A stretch of 28,577 nt of DNA, from positions 1 to 28,577 of the forward strand of contig DAINSQ010000049.1 of assembly GCA_036741235.1 (NCBI GenBank), read 5' to 3'. Position 1 is the first letter of the stretch, and every line of letters begins with the position of its first letter. Both the position numbers and the translations under genes were made by a program. The notes under the pieces are model-generated. The model was given only the letters and a program-made list of their open reading frames with translations. It did not search any database and was not told the DNA's origin. This DNA is from JABWBR01 sp036741235. Lineage in GTDB: Bacteria; Bacteroidota; Bacteroidia; Chitinophagales; Saprospiraceae. Below, in pieces: positions 13,043 through 19,772 of the stretch.

Positions 13043-15988
13043 ATGGAGAAACGTTTTTTAGTAAAAATTGCAAAAGAACTCAATGTAGGGACGTCCACTA
13101 TTGTGGAGCATCTCACCATGCGCGGTTTTGATATCGAAAACAAACCTACCGCCAAGATCACGGATGAGATGTATGCCGAGCTGTTGAAGGAGTTCTCCAA
13201 ATCTATTGCCATTAAAGAACAGGCCGATCAATTGATCATCGGCACGCGGCCGGTACAGCCGCCGCCCAAGAAAGACTTGCCGCCGCCGCCCAAATTCGGG
13301 GGCCTCGGCCTGTCTACCCAAAAAGGAAAAGAAGAGCCCCAGGCTATACCGACTCCGCCTGCCCCCAAACCTGAAGAAAAACCAGAGGAGCAACAGGATG
13401 AGCGCCCTCGCCATCAACTCAAAATTATTGGCAAAATAGACCTGGGCGGCCGCCTCAAGGGCGCCGTCAAAAAAGAGGAAACTCCCGAAGAACAACCACA
13501 ACAGGCAGCGCCGGTTGCAGAAACTCCGCAGGAACCTCAAGTGGAGATCCCCGCGCCGCCGACGCCCGCACCCGTTGAAGATGTCGCTCCTCCCGTTGTA
13601 GCCGCCACGCCGGAAACAAAAGAAGAAGAGTTTCGCGCACCCGCACAGGATAAAGAACCCGAAGCCGCCCCACCTGCAACCACGCCTGCGCCGGAAGTTA
13701 AACCCGCAGACGAACTCTACCGGGCCGAATCGCCTGAATTGCGGGGCCTGAAAATCCTGGGCAAAATCGATACCGACAAACTCAAAAAGACCAAGAAGAA
13801 AAAGAAAGAAAAAGAGAAGGAAAAACCTAAAGTCGCCCCGGCCTCTCCCCAGGCTTCAGACGACCGCAAACCGGTTGATGCAAGCCCTAAACCAACAGAT
13901 TCGCTGGACGACAATAAGAAAAAACGCAAGCGCAAGCGCAAAAAAGTGACCACCGCCTTCGAAGGCAACCAAGGCCAAGGCCAGAACCAGGGCCAGGGCG
14001 GCACAGGCAACGCCGCAAAACGCGGCGGCAAGCCTTCTCCCGGCAAAGCACTGCCCGACGATTTCAAGGAGGTCTCCCAACGCGAGATAGACGAAAAAAT
14101 CAAGGCGACGATGGCCCGCCTGTCGGGCGGCGGCAAGAAAAAACGCCAAAAAATACGCCGCGACAACCGCGAACGCCTGCGGGAAATGCAGGAAATGCGC
14201 GACGCCGAATCGCTGTCTGATAAGCTCGAAGTTACCGAGTTTATCTCGGTATCCGAATTGGCCAGCCTCATGGATGTCACAGTGGCCGAAGTAATTACCA
14301 AGTGTCTCGAACTCGGCGTTATTGTGTCCATCAACCAACGCCTCGACGCTGAAATTATCGAACTCGTCGCCGGCGAATTCGGCCACGAGGTGCAATTTAT
14401 CAGCGTCGAAGAACAAGTTGACGAAGAAGAAGAGGAGGAAGACGCTCCCGAGGATCTCCAGCCGCGCGCTCCGATTGTGACTGTGATGGGCCACGTTGAC
14501 CACGGTAAGACGTCTTTGCTCGACTATATCCGCAAATCTAACGTAGTATCCGGGGAAGCAGGGGGTATCACCCAGCACATCGGCGCCTACGAGGTGGTCG
14601 TTAATGAAAAACGCATTACTTTCCTCGATACGCCCGGCCACGAAGCCTTTACCGCTATGCGCGCTCGCGGCGCCAAAATCACCGATATCGCGGTGATCAT
14701 TATCGCCGCCGACGACAGCATCATGCCCCAAACCCGGGAAGCTATCAGCCACGCTCAGGCCGCCGGCGTTCCTATGGTTTTTGCTATCAACAAAATTGAC
14801 AAACCCGGCGCCAACCCCGAAAAGATCAAACAGGAGTTGGCTTCCATGAACTTCCTGGTGGAAGAATGGGGCGGTAAATACCAATCACAGGATATTTCAG
14901 CAAAAAGCGGCTTGAATATCGATCTGCTGCTTGAAAAAATATTGCTCGAGGCCGAATTACTCGACCTCAAGGCAAACCCCAACCGCACCGCTTCCGGTAC
15001 GGTTATCGAAGCGTCGCTCGACAAAGGGCGCGGATATGTGGCCAAAATGCTGGTGCAAAACGGTTCGCTCGATATCGGCGACCCCATATACGCCGGCGAA
15101 CATGCGGGCAAGGTGAAAGCTATGTTTAACGAACGCGGCAAACGCGTGAAAAGCGTAGGCCCCTCTACCCCCGTATTGGTGCTGGGGCTCAGCGGCGCCC
15201 CCCAGGCAGGCGAGCGCTTCAAAGAAGTTGAAAACGAACAGGAAGCCCGCCAAATCGCCTCGAAACGCGCCCAGATTATGCGCGAACAGGCCAACCGCGC
15301 TACCAAACGCATCAGCCTCGATGAAATCGGACGACGCCTGGCATTGGGTAATTTCAAGGAACTCAACCTGATTGTGAAAGGCGACGTGGACGGCTCCGTG
15401 GAAGCTTTGTCCGACTCGCTCATCAAACTATCTATCGAATCGGTGCAAGTGAATGTGATCCACCGTGCAGTAGGCCAGATCACCGAATCTGACGTATTGC
15501 TGGCTTCCGCCTCCGACGCCATTATCATCGGCTTCCAGGTGCGCCCCTCTTCCGGCGCGCGCAGGCTGGCAGAACGCGAGGGCGTACAAATCAAACTGTA
15601 CTCTATTATCTACGAAGCTATCGAGGAAGTCAAGATGGCTATCGAAGGGATGCTCGAACCCACCAAAGAAGAAAAAATCGTGGCCCAGGTGGAGGTGCGC
15701 GAAGTCTTCAAAATCAGCAAAGTGGGTACTGTGGCCGGTTGTTATGTGCAGGAAGGAAAAATTACCAGAAATACAAGCATACGACTGGTGCGCAATGGTA
15801 TTGTGGTGTACCCCACCCGCGAAGGCGTTGCCGGCGAGATCTCTTCGCTAAAACGCTTTAAAGAGGATGTAAAAGAGGTGAAGTCGGGTATGGAATGCGG
15901 CGTTTCTATCAAAAACTTCAACGATATCAAAGTTGGCGATATCATTGAAGGATACGAAATTCTGGAAATTAAACGCAAGCTGGATTAA
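13043..15988 (+). CDS. infB: Translation initiation factor IF-2
   Basis: A 981-residue GTPase that brings fMet-tRNA to the 30S subunit and promotes subunit joining. Residues 1-55 form an IF2_N domain. About 60-345 is a low-complexity linker rich in Pro, Glu and Ala, then Lys (a KKTKKKKKEKEKEK run, a KKKRKRKRKK run) and a Gly/Gln-rich patch. A second IF2_N-like segment lies near 395-450. The G domain is complete: GHVDHGKT (483-490), GGITQH, DTPGH (529-533), NKID (583-586) and SAKSG (619-623). Domains II to IV follow, including the conserved region around SVEALSDSLIKL. The unusually long charged linker is typical of Bacteroidota. It is third in the operon but set off by a 198-bp gap with its own promoter-like site. 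Confidence 0.98.
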   Translation: MEKRFLVKIAKELNVGTSTIVEHLTMRGFDIENKPTAKITDEMYAELLKEFSKSIAIKEQADQLIIGTRPVQPPPKKDLPPPPKFGGLGLSTQKGKEEPQAIPTPPAPKPEEKPEEQQDERPRHQLKIIGKIDLGGRLKGAVKKEETPEEQPQQAAPVAETPQEPQVEIPAPPTPAPVEDVAPPVVAATPETKEEEFRAPAQDKEPEAAPPATTPAPEVKPADELYRAESPELRGLKILGKIDTDKLKKTKKKKKEKEKEKPKVAPASPQASDDRKPVDASPKPTDSLDDNKKKRKRKRKKVTTAFEGNQGQGQNQGQGGTGNAAKRGGKPSPGKALPDDFKEVSQREIDEKIKATMARLSGGGKKKRQKIRRDNRERLREMQEMRDAESLSDKLEVTEFISVSELASLMDVTVAEVITKCLELGVIVSINQRLDAEIIELVAGEFGHEVQFISVEEQVDEEEEEEDAPEDLQPRAPIVTVMGHVDHGKTSLLDYIRKSNVVSGEAGGITQHIGAYEVVVNEKRITFLDTPGHEAFTAMRARGAKITDIAVIIIAADDSIMPQTREAISHAQAAGVPMVFAINKIDKPGANPEKIKQELASMNFLVEEWGGKYQSQDISAKSGLNIDLLLEKILLEAELLDLKANPNRTASGTVIEASLDKGRGYVAKMLVQNGSLDIGDPIYAGEHAGKVKAMFNERGKRVKSVGPSTPVLVLGLSGAPQAGERFKEVENEQEARQIASKRAQIMREQANRATKRISLDEIGRRLALGNFKELNLIVKGDVDGSVEALSDSLIKLSIESVQVNVIHRAVGQITESDVLLASASDAIIIGFQVRPSSGARRLAEREGVQIKLYSIIYEAIEEVKMAIEGMLEPTKEEKIVAQVEVREVFKISKVGTVAGCYVQEGKITRNTSIRLVRNGIVVYPTREGVAGEISSLKRFKEDVKEVKSGMECGVSIKNFNDIKVGDIIEGYEILEIKRKLD

Positions 15989-16041
15989 TCAAACTTTGCG
16001 CGCAATTGCTTATCTTGGATGCAAAGACGCTTTGCCAACCC

Positions 16042-17259
16042 ATGAATGAGCAATTAATACCCGGTAAGACCTCCTCTTTGACCGGCATCGCCAATGATGC
16101 CCTATATTATGTTTCCCGTTTATTCGAAATCAGGCAGGATGCGCGCCTGGTTTTTCACAATGACAAATTGGTTGCCGCTACCGTCGCTATTGCCGACGAG
16201 GTGGCGGAAGCGATAGCCGTTGCTGGAGATCAACGCGAGGTTGTCCAGTTGGCCGCCATTTTTTTACACACGGGTTATTGGTACGATTATCGCCGCCGCG
16301 CCGAGCAAAGCGAAGCAGTGGCCAGGCAATTCCTGGAAGAAAAAAATTATCCCGCCGATCGCACAGCCCATGTGCTGGCCTGCATCCAATCTGCCGCAAT
16401 GGGAACGCCCCCCGAAACCCCGGAAGCGCGGGTGCTGGCAGATGCCGCCCATATCGCAACTTACCTTAATGATTCCTCCGAGCGCGGCGCGCTGCTTCGA
16501 CTGGAGCGCGAACTGATGCTGGGCAATAATTACTCGCGCGCCAACTGGGCGGGGCAATACCTGCAACAACTGGTACAGATCAAATGGTTTACCCCTTATG
16601 CCCGCAGCAAATACGAGTCGGCGCTCCACAAGGCCCTGCTAGTACAACGCCGCATACAAGAAAAAGCCGCCGGCGATGCTTCGGGATCAAAAACCCGCCC
16701 AAGCCGGCCTTTCGAAGGGCTGGAAGACGACTATCCGTTGCGCGCCGTACAGACCTTTTTCCGCACCAACTACCGCAACCATATCAATCTCAGCGCTATT
16801 GCCGACAACAAGGCCAATATCATGATCAGCGTCAACTCTATCCTCATCAGTGTGCTGATCACCGCCTTGTCGTATCGCAATATGGCCCAGACAAACCCGG
16901 GAGTACTGCTGCCGGTGGTCATCTTTCTGGTCACTGGATTAGCCTCGCTTATCTTCGCCGTCTTGTCGGCCCGCCCTAAAGTTACCTCGCTCAACCGACA
17001 GGTAACCGACAAGTCGACTTTGAGGCGCAACCTGGTGTTTTTCGGCAATTTCGTTAACCTGGATCTGGATCAATACGAAGAACTGATAGACGACCTGTTT
17101 CGCAACAGCGAGCTGTTGTATGGCAACATGGTGCGCGACCTGTACCACCTGGGTCAGGTGCTTGACAAAAAATACCGCTACCTGTCTATTTCTTACAATG
17201 TATTTATGCTCGGCTTCATCGCCACAGTGGGAACCTTTTTGTTCATGCTTTTTCGATAA
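16042..17259 (+). CDS. Pycsar-effector-type membrane protein with degenerate HD domain
   Basis: A 405-residue protein in two parts. Residues about 10-200 align by eye with HD-superfamily phosphohydrolases, but the metal site is mostly lost. FHN keeps His39, the next expected His is Leu43, the HD dyad reads Leu75-His76 (FLHTGY for FHDTGY), and no His follows at the third position; Asp134 remains. The C-terminal part (about 235-405) matches the Pycsar effector transmembrane domain (PF18967, formerly DUF5706): LSAIADNKANIMISVNSILI, two membrane segments (260-278, 286-310), FFGNF and a last membrane segment (385-404). Such proteins are membrane effectors of cyclic-pyrimidine anti-phage systems, but no cyclase is nearby. 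Instead the next gene starts 6 bp downstream. A 6-bp hairpin (16021-16035) precedes the ATG. A TTG start 12 codons earlier is possible. Confidence 0.82.
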   Translation: MNEQLIPGKTSSLTGIANDALYYVSRLFEIRQDARLVFHNDKLVAATVAIADEVAEAIAVAGDQREVVQLAAIFLHTGYWYDYRRRAEQSEAVARQFLEEKNYPADRTAHVLACIQSAAMGTPPETPEARVLADAAHIATYLNDSSERGALLRLERELMLGNNYSRANWAGQYLQQLVQIKWFTPYARSKYESALHKALLVQRRIQEKAAGDASGSKTRPSRPFEGLEDDYPLRAVQTFFRTNYRNHINLSAIADNKANIMISVNSILISVLITALSYRNMAQTNPGVLLPVVIFLVTGLASLIFAVLSARPKVTSLNRQVTDKSTLRRNLVFFGNFVNLDLDQYEELIDDLFRNSELLYGNMVRDLYHLGQVLDKKYRYLSISYNVFMLGFIATVGTFLFMLFR

Positions 17260-17265
17260 CCCGTT

Positions 17266-18480
17266 ATGATCGCACATTTTGCTACGGATAAGCTGCGGGA
17301 AGTTCACGCCCGGGTATTGGCACTACTCGAAGCGGAGGTATATCCGCGGGAGCAACGCTGGCTGCGCATGCCATTTGGAGAAGTAGAAAAAGAACTGCGC
17401 CTGCTGCGATCGAAAGCGGCGGCTACGGGCGCCTGGAACGCCTACCTGTCGGCGCATCACGGCGGCCCGGGTTTCAGCCTGACAGAGGTGGCCCAATTGG
17501 GCGAGTTGATGGGCACAACGCCCTTCGGCCATTTTATATTCAACTGCCAGGCGCCCGATGCCGGCAACATTGAGCTGCTATTGCAACATGGCACGCCGGA
17601 ACAACAGGCGCAATTCCTGGCGCCGCTGTTGAAAGGCGATTCGCGCTCGTGTTTTTCGATGACGGAGCCGCATTATGCCGGTTCCAATCCGGTGAAGATG
17701 AGCACGACTGCGGTCAGAGACGGCAATGACTACATCATCGACGGGCATAAATGGTTTACCACCTCTGCCGACGGCGCTGCGTTTGCCATCGTCATGGCCG
17801 TCACCAATCCGGAAGCGCCCAACCCCTACCGGCGGGCCAGCATGATCATTGTGCCGACCGATACGCCGGGATTTGAGCTGATGCGCAACATCCCGGTGAT
17901 GGGTCATGCCGGCGAAGGCTGGCATAGCCACGGAGAAATACGCTACACGCAGGTGCGCGTGCCTGTGAGTCACTTGATTGGGGCCGAGGGCGACGGCTTT
18001 CTGCTGGCGCAGGAGCGCCTGGGCCCCGGTCGCATACACCACTGTATGCGCTGGATAGGCGTGTGTGAAAGAGCTTTTGACCTGATGTGCCGGCGCGCCG
18101 TATCACGCGAGATCAGCGACGGCGTCATGCTGGGAGAAAAGCAAATGGTGCAAAACTTCATTGCCGAAAACCGGGCTGCCATCAATGCCGCCCGGCTCAT
18201 GGTACTGCACGCGGCCATGCACCTGGAAGAAAAAGGGCAAAAATCAGCCGGGCTTGATATTTCGACAATAAAGTTTTTTGTAGCGAATGTATTGCAGCGG
18301 GTTATCGACTGTGCAGTGCAGGTGCACGGCGCGCTGGGAGTAACCGACGATACCCTGCTGTCGTATTATTACCGCGAGGAGCGCGGCGCCCGCATATACG
18401 ACGGCCCCGACGAAGCCCATAAAGCCTCGCTGGCCAGGCATATCCTGAAAAGTTATGGGTTGGAGGTAAAAAACAATTAA
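17266..18480 (+). CDS. Acyl-CoA dehydrogenase, ACAD10/11-like
   Basis: A 404-residue FAD flavoprotein of the acyl-CoA dehydrogenase fold: helical N-terminal domain, middle beta domain with CFSMTEPHYAGSNP and DYIIDGHKWFTTSADGA (flavin and substrate contacts), and a C-terminal helical domain with VQVHGALGVTDDT. At the place of the usual catalytic Glu (YEGT in medium-chain enzymes) it reads IYDGPDEAH, with Asp379. The xDGPDExH form is the one I associate with ACAD10/11-like enzymes, which process phosphorylated 4-hydroxyacyl-CoA rather than performing plain alpha-beta oxidation. The neighbouring phosphotransferase 17 bp downstream supports that reading. The substrate itself is inferred. It is 6 bp after the Pycsar-effector-type gene, so almost surely co-transcribed. 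Confidence 0.9.
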   Translation: MIAHFATDKLREVHARVLALLEAEVYPREQRWLRMPFGEVEKELRLLRSKAAATGAWNAYLSAHHGGPGFSLTEVAQLGELMGTTPFGHFIFNCQAPDAGNIELLLQHGTPEQQAQFLAPLLKGDSRSCFSMTEPHYAGSNPVKMSTTAVRDGNDYIIDGHKWFTTSADGAAFAIVMAVTNPEAPNPYRRASMIIVPTDTPGFELMRNIPVMGHAGEGWHSHGEIRYTQVRVPVSHLIGAEGDGFLLAQERLGPGRIHHCMRWIGVCERAFDLMCRRAVSREISDGVMLGEKQMVQNFIAENRAAINAARLMVLHAAMHLEEKGQKSAGLDISTIKFFVANVLQRVIDCAVQVHGALGVTDDTLLSYYYREERGARIYDGPDEAHKASLARHILKSYGLEVKNN

Positions 18481-18497
18481 CCTTAAAACAACGCCTT

Positions 18498-19568
18498 ATG
18501 CTGGATAAAGCGACCCAGATCCGCCCCGGAGAGGAATTTGACGATAGCGCCCTGAGCGCCTATCTCGAAGCGCATTGGCCCGGCTTTGAGCGATTGATCG
18601 AAAAGCGGCAATTTCCCGGCGGATATTCCAATCTCACCTACCTGTTGAGCACCAACCTTGGCGAATACGTGCTCAGAAGGCCTCCCATCGGCGCCAACAT
18701 CCAAACGGCGCACGACATGGCGCGGGAGTACAAGGTACTTTCGCTGCTCAGCCCGGTGTATGATAAAATCCCAAAACCTGTATTATACTGTGACGATGCT
18801 GCTGTTATAGGCGCTCCGTTTTTCCTCATGGAACGCATCAACGGCATCATACTGCGCGGGCATGCGGTGGTTGAAATAGCGCCGACAGCCGAAGAGATGC
18901 ATGCCCTGTCGTTGGCAACCATTGACAACATGGTGGCGCTTCATCAGATAGACATCCGCCACAGTCGGCTCATGGAGTTGGGTAAGCCCGAGGGATATGT
19001 AGCCAGGCAGATAGGCGGCTGGATCGACAGGTACTACAAGTCGGCCACAACAGTGATTGAAAACATGGACAGGGTGACCCAATGGCTGCAACTCAACGAA
19101 CCCGCCGACGGTGTTCCGGCCTTGATACACAACGATTACAAATATGACAATTTGGTATTGAGCCCTGACAACCTGGCGCAGATAGAAGCGGTATTAGACT
19201 GGGAGATGGCCACCATTGGCGATCCGCTGATGGATTTGGGCACAACGCTGGCTTATTGGACGGAGCCGGGAGAGGCCAAAGCCTTGCCGCTTGCGGCAGC
19301 GATACCCACCTGGTTGCCTGGCAATCTCAACAGAGAAGAACTGGTAGCCCGATATGCGCTTCGCAGCGGGCGCGATGTATCCAATATCCTGTTTTATTTT
19401 GTGTACGGCACGTTTAAAGTAGCCGTGATCGTACAACAGATTTATGCGCGGTATAAAAAGGGATTGACGCAGGATCCGCGTTTTGCATCATTGATTGAGG
19501 CGGTACATTTTTTTGCCGACCAGGCAGTTCGAGCCATTGAAACCAAACAAATCAGCCATTTGCGATAA
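18498..19568 (+). CDS. APH-family phosphotransferase, ACAD10/11 kinase-like
   Basis: A 356-residue kinase of the aminoglycoside phosphotransferase/choline kinase fold. The N-lobe has FPGGYSNLTYLL (glycine-rich loop) and EYVLRRPP with the ATP-binding Lys position replaced or shifted to Arg. The catalytic loop is HNDYKYDN (His211, catalytic Asp213, Asn218), and the metal-binding motif is VLDWEMATIGDP (Asp234). This subfamily, next to or fused with ACAD10/11-type dehydrogenases, is known to phosphorylate the 4-hydroxyl of 4-hydroxyacyl-CoAs (mammalian ACAD10/11; LvaA in Pseudomonas levulinate catabolism). It is not likely to give antibiotic resistance. It is the last gene of the operon; no clear plus-strand terminator follows. 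Confidence 0.9.
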   Translation: MLDKATQIRPGEEFDDSALSAYLEAHWPGFERLIEKRQFPGGYSNLTYLLSTNLGEYVLRRPPIGANIQTAHDMAREYKVLSLLSPVYDKIPKPVLYCDDAAVIGAPFFLMERINGIILRGHAVVEIAPTAEEMHALSLATIDNMVALHQIDIRHSRLMELGKPEGYVARQIGGWIDRYYKSATTVIENMDRVTQWLQLNEPADGVPALIHNDYKYDNLVLSPDNLAQIEAVLDWEMATIGDPLMDLGTTLAYWTEPGEAKALPLAAAIPTWLPGNLNREELVARYALRSGRDVSNILFYFVYGTFKVAVIVQQIYARYKKGLTQDPRFASLIEAVHFFADQAVRAIETKQISHLR

Positions 19569-19589
19569 GCGGAAAGTTCACGAATGGGC

Positions 19590-19619
19590 AAAAAAAAAGC
19601 TGCGCTTCTTGGGCGCAGC
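19590..19619 (-). terminator. Intrinsic terminator for the T9SS cargo gene
   Basis: GCTGCGC and GCGCAGC (19599-19605, 19613-19619) form a 7-bp GC-rich stem with a 7-base loop, followed on the minus strand by nine T (A-run 19590-19598). It lies about 155 bases past the stop of the minus-strand gene. On the plus strand there is no T-tract, so it should not end the operon from the left efficiently. Confidence 0.7.
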
Positions 19620-19646
19620 CTCTCGCTAATAACAAATCATAATCTC

Positions 19647-19670
19647 ATGAAAAAAATAAAGACGACCTAA
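19647..19670 (+). other. Seven-codon frame between two hairpins
   Basis: ATG AAA AAA ATA AAG ACG ACC TAA sits between the hairpins at 19599-19619 and 19723-19750. It is listed because the layout repeats that of the candidate small RNA at 6458-6582. No promoter was found for it, and it may be chance or the relic of a lost gene start. Confidence 0.2.
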
Positions 19671-19722
19671 TTCTTCAAAAAAACGAATATTTTTAAGGGA
19701 TGACCTTTGTTCTGTTGTGTTG

Positions 19723-19750
19723 GGTTCCTTGCTCCGGAGAGCAAGGAACC
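19723..19750. repeat. Perfect 12-bp stem-loop
   Basis: GGTTCCTTGCTC and GAGCAAGGAACC are exact inverted copies around CGGA, 22 bases past the stop codon of the minus-strand T9SS gene. Neither strand has a T-tract after it, so it is probably a 3'-end stabilising hairpin or part of a stepwise termination region rather than a classical terminator. Confidence 0.55.
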
Positions 19751-19772
19751 GTCATGCTTATGGGATTATGAC

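Noticed and set aside
13717..14884. Minus-strand frames of 205 and 342 codons inside infB
   Set aside because: Low-complexity products (Phe- or Ser/Arg-rich) generated by the Lys/Glu-rich linker of IF-2 on the other strand.
16042..17259. Complete Pycsar anti-phage operon
   Set aside because: No cyclase is adjacent on either side; the upstream gene is infB and the downstream genes are catabolic.
18498..19568. Aminoglycoside resistance kinase
   Set aside because: The fold is APH-like, but the neighbouring ACAD10/11-like dehydrogenase and sequence type point to an acyl-CoA kinase.
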